Shown: piece by piece, positions 24,019-31,095 of the stretch
How the letters are laid out: each line of letters opens with the position of its first letter
Position numbering within the stretch: position 1 is the stretch's first letter
From: JAVVHH01 sp964235765
GTDB taxonomy: Bacteria; Pseudomonadota; Alphaproteobacteria; Acetobacterales; Acetobacteraceae
Length of the DNA stretch: 64,000 bases
Assembly: GCA_964235765.1 (NCBI GenBank)
Contig: CAXSDH010000006.1
Location: 1 to 64,000 of the forward strand
Direction of reading: 5' to 3'
Position numbers and translations under genes: made by a program
Notes under the pieces: model-generated
The model's input: the letters and a program-made list of their open reading frames with translations, nothing else
The model's database searches: none
What the model was told of the DNA's origin: nothing

Positions 24019-25358
24019 GCAACGAGCCCGCCCAGATCGGGCGATACCGCATCGAGGGCGCGATCGGCCGCGGCGCGATGGGCGTCATCTATCGTGCGCA
24101 CGACCCGGATATCGACCGCCCGGTGGCCATCAAGTTGATCCGCGCCGACCTGCTGGACGGGGAGGAGCGCGCCGGCTTCATCGCCCGCTTCCGGCGCGAG
24201 GCGCAGGCGGCAGGCCGCTGCGCCCACCCCAACATCGTCGCCGTCTACGACTTCGCCCTGCATGAGGGAAATCCGTTCCTCGCCATGGAACTGGTCGATG
24301 GCGTGACCCTCGCCCAAGCTCGCGGCCAGCAAGCACGAGCTTCGCCCGAGGCAGCCGTAGCGATCATCCTGCAAGTCCTGGCGGCGCTGGGCGCGGCGCA
24401 TGCGATGGGCGTCGTCCACCGCGACATCAAGCCCGCGAACATCATGCTGACCGCCAGCAACCAGGTGAAGGTCGCGGATTTCGGCATCTCCCGCATGGAC
24501 GCCTCGAGCCTGACCACCGACGGCACCGTGGCCGGAACGCCGAGCTACATGTCGCCCGAGCAGTGCCGGGGCGACACGGTCGATGCCCGCAGCGACCTGT
24601 TCTCGACCGGCGTGGTGCTGTACGAGCTGCTGGCCGGCGCCAAGCCGTTCCGCGGCCGCAACGCCGCCGAACTCTTCGCGCAGTTGCTGCACCAGGAGGC
24701 GCCCGACATCGGCCTGGCCCGCCCCGGCCTCTCGCCCGGCTTGCGGGCCGTGGTCGCCCGCAGCCTGGCAAAGGCCGGGAGCGACCGGTTCGCCTCCGCC
24801 GGCGAGATGGCCGCGGCCCTGAAGGGCGCGGCGGCCGGCGGCCGGACAGCGGACCCCGACCGCACCGTCGTCATGCCAGGGCGCGCCCCGGAACTGGGCA
24901 CCGTTTCGGACCTGGGCGTGACATCGGGCACGGGCGCCTTCGAACCGGAACTGATCGACACGATCGAGCGTAAACTCACCCAGTATGTCGGCCCGATCGC
25001 CCGCCACTTGGTGCGAAGCGCGGCCCGCACGTCGGACAGCATGGAGACGCTGTGCGCCTCGCTCGCCGCCAGCATCGAACAACCATCGAGCCGAGCCCTG
25101 TTCGAGAGCGATGTCCGCCGGCACACCGGCTGCGGCGTCGGGCTGGGCGGGACCGCACGCCAGCCCGGCGTCGCGATCGAGCCGGCGGAGCTGGAACGGC
25201 TGCAAACGGCGCTGGCCCGGCACGTCGGCCCGGTCGCCCGGGTGTTGGTCAAGCGCGCCCTTGGCGGCGCGTCCTCGGCCGCGGCGCTCTGGCGCGACCT
25301 GGCCGCCCATGTGGAAGGCGCCGAAAACCGGGCGGCGTTCCTAAAACAGGCGCCGTAA
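24015..25358 (+). CDS. Serine/threonine protein kinase (PknB-type, soluble) with duplicated C-terminal domain
   Basis: A 447-residue Hanks-type kinase. GRGAMGVIYRAHD is the P-loop (about 18-30), Lys40 in VAIKLI the ATP lysine, HRDIKPAN (135-142) the catalytic loop, DFGIS (155-159) the metal site and GTPSYMSPEQ (174-183) the activation segment end; all key residues are present. The kinase ends near 270. After a spacer come two copies of a roughly 57-residue module (309-366 and 388-444) sharing the pattern YVGPIARHLVRSA / HVGPVARVLVKRA. There is no membrane segment, unlike PknB. Its start overlaps the sensor gene, so the two are likely made together. Confidence 0.93.
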   Translation: MSNEPAQIGRYRIEGAIGRGAMGVIYRAHDPDIDRPVAIKLIRADLLDGEERAGFIARFRREAQAAGRCAHPNIVAVYDFALHEGNPFLAMELVDGVTLAQARGQQARASPEAAVAIILQVLAALGAAHAMGVVHRDIKPANIMLTASNQVKVADFGISRMDASSLTTDGTVAGTPSYMSPEQCRGDTVDARSDLFSTGVVLYELLAGAKPFRGRNAAELFAQLLHQEAPDIGLARPGLSPGLRAVVARSLAKAGSDRFASAGEMAAALKGAAAGGRTADPDRTVVMPGRAPELGTVSDLGVTSGTGAFEPELIDTIERKLTQYVGPIARHLVRSAARTSDSMETLCASLAASIEQPSSRALFESDVRRHTGCGVGLGGTARQPGVAIEPAELERLQTALARHVGPVARVLVKRALGGASSAAALWRDLAAHVEGAENRAAFLKQAP

Positions 25359-25367
25359 GAGGTGAAT

Positions 25368-25631
25368 CTAGGCCCGCGCCATTTTCACCTGCGCCGGCAT
25401 CTCGATGTCGATCTCCAGCGTGTTCACCTCGTCGCCCTGGTCGAGCTTGACGATCACCTTGTCGCGGTCGATCTGCATGTGCCGCGCGATAACCGCCAGG
25501 ATCTCCTCCTGCAGCACGGCGAGCAGCTGCGAGTGCGTGCCGGCAACTCGTTCGTGCGCCAGCATCATCTTCAGCCGCTCGCGGGCCACGGGCGCAGTGC
25601 TGCTGCGGTTGAACCAGTTGAACAGGCTCAC
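25368..25631 (-). CDS. minE: Cell division topological specificity factor MinE
   Basis: An 87-residue MinE. The N-terminal amphipathic helix (MSLFNWFNR) binds membrane, RERLKMMLAHER is the anti-MinCD helix that stimulates MinD ATPase, and VIARHMQIDRDKVIVKL with LEIDIEMP is the dimerisation domain. The start ATG overlaps the minD stop (ATGA). It is convergent with the kinase gene, 9 bp apart. Confidence 0.97.
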   Translation of the reverse strand: MSLFNWFNRSSTAPVARERLKMMLAHERVAGTHSQLLAVLQEEILAVIARHMQIDRDKVIVKLDQGDEVNTLEIDIEMPAQVKMARA

Positions 25632-26443
25632 GCGACCCTCCGTCCGAACAGCTTGCCCAGCAGGCCCTTGCGCTCGGCGGGAATGGACATCTCCACCGTC
25701 TCGCCCTGCAACCGGCGCACCGCATCCATGTAGGCGCGGGCCGGCGGGCTGTTCGGGTCAGCCAGCGTCACCGGCGAGCCCACGTTGCTGGCCCGCAGCA
25801 CGTCCTGGCTTTCCGGGATGATCCCGAGCAAGGGGATCGAGAGGATTTCCAGCACGTCCTCGGTCTTCAGCATGTCGCCACGCTGGGCGCGAAGCTGGTC
25901 GTAGCGGGTCAGCAGCAAGTGCTTGTCCACCCTCTCGCCCCTCTCCGACCGCTCGGTCTTGCTGTCGAGCATGCCGATGATGCGGTCGCTGTCGCGCACC
26001 GAGCTGACCTCGGGATTGGTGACCACCACGGCAAGGTCGGCATGGTACATCGCAAGCTGGGCGCCACGCTCGATCCCGGCCGGGCTGTCGCAGATCACCC
26101 AGTCGAACCGCTCGCGCAACTCGCCCATCACCCGCGCCACCCCCTCGCTAGTCAGGGCGTCCTTGTCCCGCGTCTGGCTGGCCGGCAGCAAATGCAGCGT
26201 TTCCAGCCGTTTGTCGCGGATCAGCGCTTGGGAGAGCTTGGCGTCGCCCTGCGTCACGTTGATCAGGTCGTACACGACCCGGCGCTCCGCCCCCATGATC
26301 AGGTCGAGGTTGCGCAGGCCCACGTCGAAGTCGACGACGACGACCTTCTTGCCCAGGCTGGCGAGGCCTGCGCCCAAGGCGGCGGTGGACGTGGTCTTGC
26401 CCACGCCCCCCTTGCCGGATGTCACGACCAAAACCTTGGCCAT
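25628..26443 (-). CDS. minD: Septum site-determining ATPase MinD
   Basis: A 271-residue ParA/MinD ATPase that recruits MinC to the membrane and oscillates with MinE. KGGVGKT (residues 11-17) is the deviant Walker A with its signature lysine, VVVVDFDVGLRNLDLIMGAE is the switch I region and DWVICDSPAGIERGAQLAM is Walker B/switch II. The C-terminal ERKGLLGKLFGRRVA is the membrane-targeting amphipathic helix. The start is ATG 26443, with AGGAG just upstream; the longer open frame is read-through into minC. Confidence 0.97.
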   Translation of the reverse strand: MAKVLVVTSGKGGVGKTTSTAALGAGLASLGKKVVVVDFDVGLRNLDLIMGAERRVVYDLINVTQGDAKLSQALIRDKRLETLHLLPASQTRDKDALTSEGVARVMGELRERFDWVICDSPAGIERGAQLAMYHADLAVVVTNPEVSSVRDSDRIIGMLDSKTERSERGERVDKHLLLTRYDQLRAQRGDMLKTEDVLEILSIPLLGIIPESQDVLRASNVGSPVTLADPNSPPARAYMDAVRRLQGETVEMSIPAERKGLLGKLFGRRVA

Positions 26444-26468
26444 CGATGCTCCTATGGTGTTCGTCGGT

Positions 26469-27179
26469 TCAATCCAGCGCCGCGATCGCCAGTTCGTCGC
26501 CGTTGAGCCACACCTGCACGGCGCGGCCTTGCAGGGCGGGGTCCATCTCGTCGGCCGTCTTGTATACGCCGTCGATGGCCAGCAGCTCGGCCTCGAGGCG
26601 GCGGCAGAAGATGCGCGGCCGTACCCCGCCGGGCCCCGGCCCCAACAGCCCGGCGATGGCCCGGCCGCGGAGCGCCCCATAAATATGGATCGATCCCCCG
26701 GCAATGACCTCCGAACCGGACGCGACCGAACCCACCACGGTCACGTCCCCGGCCGTGTGCGACACGCTCTGGCCGGAGCGGATCGGCCGATCGACCAGCA
26801 AGGAGGGCGGTTCGGCGGCCTTGGGCTCGGGAGCCGCCGCGGCCGGTTCGTCGCCGGTGATCGAGACATGGCGGCCGCCGCCCAGCGCGGGCGGCATGGC
26901 GTCCCCGAAACGGGAAACGTCCGCGCCCTCCACTCCGACCACGCGGACGCCGCGCTTCGTCAGTTCGGCGACCAGGCCGGGATACGCGTCCTCCTGGCCG
27001 GGAAGCGCCGAGAAGTCGAGCATGACCGCGCGGCCCTCAAAGAACTTGGGCGCACGGGCAAGCTGCGCGTCAAGCTGCTCGAGCCAACCCTCGAGCGGCG
27101 GGTCCGGCATGAGAACGACGGCCATGAAGGACCGGCCACGCAGGCGCAGGAACGGACGGGGGCGGACTTGAGTGCTCAC
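26469..27179 (-). CDS. minC: Septum site-determining protein MinC
   Basis: About 236 residues. The N-terminal domain (PRPFLRLRGRSFMAVVLMPD onwards) inhibits FtsZ. A charged spacer (about 125-145) leads to the C-terminal beta-helix, which contains DRPIRSGQSV, the conserved RSGQ motif that contacts MinD, then GDVTVVGSVASGSEVIAGGS and IHIYGALRGRAIAG. The start is probably GTG at 27179 (VSTQVRPRP), because the longer frame begins with TTG at 27215 and has no homologous look. Twenty-five bases separate it from minD. Confidence 0.94.
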   Translation of the reverse strand: MSTQVRPRPFLRLRGRSFMAVVLMPDPPLEGWLEQLDAQLARAPKFFEGRAVMLDFSALPGQEDAYPGLVAELTKRGVRVVGVEGADVSRFGDAMPPALGGGRHVSITGDEPAAAAPEPKAAEPPSLLVDRPIRSGQSVSHTAGDVTVVGSVASGSEVIAGGSIHIYGALRGRAIAGLLGPGPGGVRPRIFCRRLEAELLAIDGVYKTADEMDPALQGRAVQVWLNGDELAIAALD

Positions 27180-27236
27180 AACGGCCGGCGTACCTGCCCG
27201 GGGTGGGGCCGTCAACAGCCGGTTGAGCCCTCAGGG

Positions 27237-28040
27237 CTATCGCCCGGTGAACACCGGCTGCCGCTTCTCCATGAACGCCTGGCGGCCTTCCTTGTAATCG
27301 GCGCTGGCGAAGCACTCGGCCACCATCTGCTTGCAAACCGCGATGTCGGCCTCCGGCCCGCGCAGCAGTTCGCTCACCGTGCGCTTCAAGGTGCGCAGCG
27401 TCATCGGCGCATTGGCGGCCATGGTGGCGAACTGCGCGGCCACGAACGCCTCCAGCTCCGTATCCGGGACCACCCGGTTGACGAAACCCATCCCCTGCGC
27501 CTCGGCCGCAGTGAAGTGGCGGGCCGTGTAGAAAATCTCCTTCGTATAGGCGGGCCCCACGATATCCATCAGCGTTTGCACGCCCTTATGCGCGTAGCCC
27601 AGCCCCAGCCGCCCGGCAGGCACGCCGAACCTCGAGCCCTCGCTGGCGAACCGCAGGTCGCAATTGGCCGCGATGCCCAACCCGCCGCCGATGCACCACC
27701 CGCGGATGACCGCCACCGTCGGCTTGGCCGCCGCCTTGATGGCAGTGGACGCCCGCTCCGCCGTCTGCTCGTACCGCGCCACCTGCTCGGCGTTGGAGCG
27801 CTGTTGCTCGAACTGCGAAATGTCTGCCCCGGAAACGAAGGCCCGCCCGCCCGCGCCGGTGAGCGCGATGATACGGATCTCCGGATCGGCCATGAACCGC
27901 TCGAGAATCAGCGGCACCGCCTCCCACATGTCCACGCTCACCGCATTGCGCCGCTCCGGGTTGTTGAACACCATCCAGCCGACCGGCCCCTCGACCCGGG
28001 CGATCATCCGCGTGGTGCCGATATCCTGCATGCCGTCCAT
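27237..28040 (-). CDS. Enoyl-CoA hydratase/isomerase family protein
   Basis: A 267-residue crotonase-fold enzyme. GPVGWMVFNNPERRNAVSVDMW is the usual start, AFVSGADISQFEQQR holds the first oxyanion-hole segment and IRGWCIGGGLGIAANCDLRFA the second. The catalytic glutamates of the classical hydratase are not both clear: the position after the second oxyanion block reads RFGVPAGRLGLGY, so hydratase, isomerase or another crotonase reaction is possible. It is just after the min operon but separated by about 57 bp from minC, and has its own ATG. Confidence 0.9.
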   Translation of the reverse strand: MDGMQDIGTTRMIARVEGPVGWMVFNNPERRNAVSVDMWEAVPLILERFMADPEIRIIALTGAGGRAFVSGADISQFEQQRSNAEQVARYEQTAERASTAIKAAAKPTVAVIRGWCIGGGLGIAANCDLRFASEGSRFGVPAGRLGLGYAHKGVQTLMDIVGPAYTKEIFYTARHFTAAEAQGMGFVNRVVPDTELEAFVAAQFATMAANAPMTLRTLKRTVSELLRGPEADIAVCKQMVAECFASADYKEGRQAFMEKRQPVFTGR

Positions 28041-28254
28041 GGATGATACCCTTCTTCCCTTACCGAGAGCTTAACGACAGGGGGGCGCCGGCGTCCATGG
28101 TGACCGCCAAGGTGACCGGCGCCAGTTCTATCACGGCCGCGGCAAACGACCACGCGCGCCTCTGTGCCGGGTCGGCACTCGATCGCCGCTCCGAGGGCGG
28201 TGGTGGAAACCCGCGCCCCCGGCTATAGGTCGGCGGTTGCTGAGGGAGTCCGCG

Positions 28255-28938
28255 ATGATCAAGTTCTACTACAGCCTGGCGCCCAATCCGATGAAGGTCG
28301 CCTTGTTCCTGGAGGAGGCCGGCCTGCCCTATGAGGCCATCCCGGTTGACACGCGCAAAGGCGAGCAGTTCGCCGCCGCTTTCACCGCGCTGAACCCGAA
28401 CAACAAGGTGCCCTGCATCGTCGACGATGACGCGACCGTGTTCGACAGCAACGCCATCCTGCTCTACCTCGCGGAAAAAACCGGCCAGTTCCTACCGGAG
28501 AACACCCCGGCTTGCCGCGGCGAATTACTCTCCTGGCTCATGTTCGTCGCCAGCGGCATCGGCCCCTATTCCGGCCAGGCCGTCCACTTCAGGCACTTCG
28601 CGCCGGAGCCGAAGGAGTATGCCGCCAACCGCTATGCCTTCGAGGCGAAGCGGCATTACGGCATTCTCGACGCGCATTTGGCGCAGCGCCCCTACATGGT
28701 CGGCGGCACCTACACGATCGTGGACATGGCCGTTTGGGGCTGGGCAAGGATGGTCCCCTTCATCATGGGCGACGAGGCCTGGGCCGGGCTACCGAACCTG
28801 AAGCGGCTCTTCGACGCCGTGAACGCGCGCCCAGCCGCCGAGCGCGCCATCGCCATCAAGGACCGGCACGCCTTCAAAACCGAGTTCGACGCGGAGGCCC
28901 GCAGCCACATGTTCCGGCACACTGTCAAAGCGGCCTGA
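28255..28938 (+). CDS. Glutathione S-transferase family protein
   Basis: A 227-residue GST. IKFYYSLAPNPMKVALFLEE begins the thioredoxin-like N-domain, with Ser/Tyr candidates for the catalytic residue in the first ten positions, and NNKVPCIVDDDATVFDSNAILLYLAE is the glutathione gamma-glutamyl binding segment (VP cis-proline and DS). The C-terminal helical domain includes YMVGGTYTIVDMAVWGWARM, with the N-capping TIVDMA motif. The start at ATG 28255 is preceded by GAGGGAGT. The style is that of Ure2/Yfcg-like bacterial enzymes. Substrate unknown. Confidence 0.92.
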   Translation: MIKFYYSLAPNPMKVALFLEEAGLPYEAIPVDTRKGEQFAAAFTALNPNNKVPCIVDDDATVFDSNAILLYLAEKTGQFLPENTPACRGELLSWLMFVASGIGPYSGQAVHFRHFAPEPKEYAANRYAFEAKRHYGILDAHLAQRPYMVGGTYTIVDMAVWGWARMVPFIMGDEAWAGLPNLKRLFDAVNARPAAERAIAIKDRHAFKTEFDAEARSHMFRHTVKAA

Positions 28939-29166
28939 CCGGCCGATGTCCGCCGGTGCCACATCAAGGCTCTAGGGAATGTACCAAGCCAAGGCCGTTG
29001 CGCCCGCGAGTATTGACAGCCCGCACAAGAACACCACCAGCCGCACTCGTTAGCTCCGCCTTAACCACAATGGTTATGCCCAGAAATTGTGGCGGCACCG
29101 TGTCGGGTTCGAGGAGGCGGTGCGGCGGGATAACTTGAAGCCAAACCGAGTGCGGCCCGGCCGGCG
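28939..29166. other. Intergenic stretch after the GST gene with no supported gene
   Basis: No convincing ORF, RNA or repeat is visible. Together with the following weak ORF it forms an interval of about 920 bases between the GST gene and tRNA-Lys, poorer in coding signal than anywhere else in the housekeeping half. Confidence 0.5.
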
Positions 29167-29568
29167 CTAAACCAGCGCCCAATGCACGGCGAAATAGATG
29201 CCGGCCCAAAGCGCAATCGAGAGCGTGGTCCCCACGGCAAGGCCCATCGCCGGACGGGCCTGGTCGGGATCGCCAAAATTGGCAACACCCTCGGACGAAG
29301 CGCGCTCAGCCAATTCGGCTTCCGTCGCGCGTCGGCCGCGAAGAAGCGGGATTAAATGTGGGCTCACCGAGTCCGGCCGCATCGGGCGTCGCCGTTCCCA
29401 AACGGCCGGCCCACTCACTTTCGCTTCCGTCGCCTTGTGTCCGACCATCTTCAGTTCGGCCGCATGCACTTCGACCGCGTGCAAATCGGTCGCATGCAAT
29501 CCCGCCGAGTGAAAATGGTGCGGAGGCTTCATGGCTGCCGACGGCACCGCTGGACTGCAATCCACCAT
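29167..29568 (-). CDS. Hypothetical small membrane protein with a five-residue repeat
   Basis: A reading frame of about 133 residues from ATG 29568 (the frame is open to a TTG at 29628). Residues 20-45 or so are a pentad repeat: HSAGL-HATDL-HAVEV-HAAEL, then KMVGH-KATEA. The codons of the repeat vary synonymously (CAT/CAC, GAA/GAT, CTG/GTG/TTG), which favours translation on this strand. The C-terminus (GLAVGTTLSIALWAGIYFAV) is a good membrane helix. No ribosome-binding site stands out, and the first half lies in lower-GC DNA. I recognise no family, and the ORF may not be expressed. Confidence 0.4.
   Translation of the reverse strand: MVDCSPAVPSAAMKPPHHFHSAGLHATDLHAVEVHAAELKMVGHKATEAKVSGPAVWERRRPMRPDSVSPHLIPLLRGRRATEAELAERASSEGVANFGDPDQARPAMGLAVGTTLSIALWAGIYFAVHWALV
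29452..29511 (-). repeat. Four degenerate 15-bp tandem units
   Basis: CAGTTCGGCCGCATG, CACTTCGACCGCGTG, CAAATCGGTCGCATG and CAATCCCGCCGAGTG lie end to end. On the minus strand each reads His-Ala/Ser-x-Glu/Asp/Gly-Leu/Val, the pentad repeat of the weak ORF. Confidence 0.7.
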
Positions 29569-29861
29569 AACTTCAAAGTAGCGACCCTTCTGAGGAACGT
29601 TCCACCCGAATTCGTTTGCAATAGCCAACTTTATCTGTTGGTCGAAGTACCTTGAGCCACGCCTAGGCGTGAAGTCAACACGTCCTATTCTAATCTTCGC
29701 GTAATCGGCGAGTTGGATTCAACAAACGAACGGTGCCGTTAGGCAAGGGTTTACCGCGCTCCGTGACCGCATGCTGAAGGAGCACCTCCGGACCGAAAGG
29801 TGGGGCAACGGCCCCCGACAACTTCCGGGTCGGGAGGGTGCGATCTCGCCACGCCAGGTCT
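29569..29861. other. Lower-GC non-coding stretch upstream of the weak ORF
   Basis: GC falls to roughly half here (for example around 29620-29740, with runs such as CCTATTCTAATCTTCGCG) against about 70% around it. It holds a 14-bp palindrome and no convincing gene. It adjoins the 3' end of tRNA-Lys, a common insertion site, but I found no integrase or repeat of the tRNA end. Confidence 0.5.
29658..29671. promoter_or_regulatory. Perfect 14-bp palindrome (possible operator)
   Basis: CACGCCTAGGCGTG is a perfect palindrome, with TTGACT overlapping its upstream side on the minus strand, ahead of the weak ORF 29167-29568. It would suit a dimeric repressor over a promoter, but no -10 box is clear. 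Confidence 0.3.
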
Positions 29862-29937
29862 TGGTGGGCCCGGTGGGACTCGAACCCACGACCACAAGAT
29901 TAAAAGTCCCGTGCTCTACCAGCTGAGCTACAGGCCC
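29862..29937 (-). tRNA. tRNA-Lys (anticodon TTT)
   Basis: A 76-nt tRNA with encoded CCA. The acceptor stem GGGCCTG/CGGGCCC (one T-G pair), D arm GCTC-AGCTGGTA-GAGC, anticodon loop CTTTTAA (anticodon TTT) and T arm GTGGG-TTCGAGT-CCCAC all fold cleanly. It lies downstream of the cyclophilin gene on the same strand. Confidence 0.97.
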
Positions 29938-29945
29938 GCGCGCGT

Positions 29946-29974
29946 GTCATACCCCGGGAGAGCCGGGATATGAC
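29946..29974 (-). terminator. Hairpin between the cyclophilin gene and tRNA-Lys
   Basis: A 12-bp stem with one mismatch (29946-29957 with 29963-29974) around a 5-base loop, 40 bases after the cyclophilin stop and just before the tRNA 5' end. There is no T-run, so it may be a weak terminator or a processing site for the tRNA. Confidence 0.45.
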
Positions 29975-30013
29975 AGACGGAATCGGCAGCCCGGCGCCTG
30001 CATGGACACCGTC

Positions 30014-30568
30014 TCAGCTCTTGGCGTCGGCCGCCACTTGAACGCGGACGATCTTGTCGGGGCCGGACACCGTGCCGCCGCCGCCGGTGCCGCGCTTGAT
30101 CTTGTCTACGAACTCCATGCCCTGCACCACCTGGCCCCAGATGGTGTACTGGCCGTCCAGGTGCGTGGCCGGGGCGAACATGATGTAGAACTGGCTGTTG
30201 GCGCTGTTCGGGTTGCCGGTCCGGGCGGCGCCCACCGTGCCGCGCAGGAAGTGCGCGTTCCGGCTGAACTCGGCTGGCAGGTCCGGCAGGTCGCTGCCGC
30301 CGCTGCCCGTTCCGGTCGGGTCGCCGCCTTGAGCCATGAAGCCCTCGATCACGCGATGGAACGGGGTGCCGTCGTAAAAGCCGCGCCGGGCCAGTTGCTT
30401 GACGCGCTCGACGTGCTTGGGCGCCAGGTCGGGGCGCAAGCGGATAACGACGCGGCCATCCTTCAGGTCCATGTACAGGGTGTTTTCCAGGTCCGCCGGC
30501 TGGGCGTCGGCTGCTTCGGACATCAAGGTTCCAATCAAAACGGTTGCAATCAGGTCACGGCGACGCAT
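30014..30568 (-). CDS. Peptidyl-prolyl cis-trans isomerase, cyclophilin type (exported)
   Basis: A 184-residue cyclophilin with an N-terminal signal (RRRDLIATVLIGTLMSEAADA). The catalytic domain has FYDGTPFHRVIEGFMAQGGDP, with the active-site arginine and phenylalanine, then NSANSQFYIMFAPATHLDGQYTIWGQV. The early RR pair makes Tat export possible, but a Sec signal is as likely. Its first 19 bases overlap the end of coaD, so it is probably cotranscribed with gyrA-coaD. It assists protein folding in the periplasm. Confidence 0.94.
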   Translation of the reverse strand: MRRRDLIATVLIGTLMSEAADAQPADLENTLYMDLKDGRVVIRLRPDLAPKHVERVKQLARRGFYDGTPFHRVIEGFMAQGGDPTGTGSGGSDLPDLPAEFSRNAHFLRGTVGAARTGNPNSANSQFYIMFAPATHLDGQYTIWGQVVQGMEFVDKIKRGTGGGGTVSGPDKIVRVQVAADAKS

Positions 30569-31095
30569 GGGCGTTCTCCTTGCTTGGAACGCACCCGGGC
30601 AAGCGTCCGTTCCAGCGTCAATGCCGGCACGAAGCTGGTGACGTCGCCGCCCAGGCGCGCGATCTCCTTCACGAAGCGGGACGAGATGAACTGATGGCTC
30701 TCGCTCGCCATCAAGAACACCGTCTCGACCGTGTGATCGAGCCGGTAGTTCATCCCCGCCATCTGGAACTCGTAGTCGAAATCGGACACCGCCCGAAGCC
30801 CCCGCACGATCACGCCCGCGTTCACGGACTGCGCGAAGTCGATCAGCAGCCCGGTGAAGCTGCGGACCTCGATCTCCGTGCCGGTGCGGGCCGCGATGGC
30901 GTCGGCCTCGGCACGGACTAGCTCTACCCGCTCGTCCAGCGGGAACAACGGCCCCTTGCCGGCATTCTCGGCCACCCCCACCACCAGCCGGTGCACCACC
31001 TTCGCAGCCCGGGCAATGATGTCGACATGGCCGTTGGTCACCGGGTCGAAGGTGCCGGGATAGATCCCGACGTGCCGCACAGGCGCGCTAGGCAT
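30550..31095 (-). CDS. coaD: Phosphopantetheine adenylyltransferase CoaD
   Basis: A 181-residue enzyme of coenzyme A synthesis that adenylates 4'-phosphopantetheine. VGIYPGTFDPVTNGHVDIIARA has the nucleotidyltransferase T/HxGH motif, RGLRAVSDFDYEFQMAGMN binds pantetheine and SSRFVKEIARLGGDVTSFVP is the ISS-x-x-KE signature. The ATG at 31095 lies inside the last codons of gyrA (8-bp overlap). The C-terminus is about 15 residues longer than in E. coli and overlaps the next gene. Confidence 0.96.
   Translation of the reverse strand: MPSAPVRHVGIYPGTFDPVTNGHVDIIARAAKVVHRLVVGVAENAGKGPLFPLDERVELVRAEADAIAARTGTEIEVRSFTGLLIDFAQSVNAGVIVRGLRAVSDFDYEFQMAGMNYRLDHTVETVFLMASESHQFISSRFVKEIARLGGDVTSFVPALTLERTLARVRSKQGERPCVAVT

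Noticed and set aside
25360..25390. AGGTGAA/TTCACCT inverted repeat between the kinase gene and minE as a bidirectional terminator
   Set aside because: Seven-base arms with a 17-base loop and no T-run; it also lies partly in the minE coding end.
28041..28254. A 61-codon plus-strand ORF between the enoyl-CoA hydratase and the GST gene
   Set aside because: No ribosome-binding site, no protein-like composition; the stretch more likely holds two divergent promoters.
29814..29834. CCCGAC/GTCGGG hairpin downstream of tRNA-Lys as a terminator
   Set aside because: Only six pairs, a nine-base loop and no T-run on the transcribed strand.
29862..29937. tRNA-Lys as the attachment site of an integrated element
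   Set aside because: No integrase gene and no second copy of the tRNA 3' end could be found in the flanking sequence, so only the lower GC supports it.
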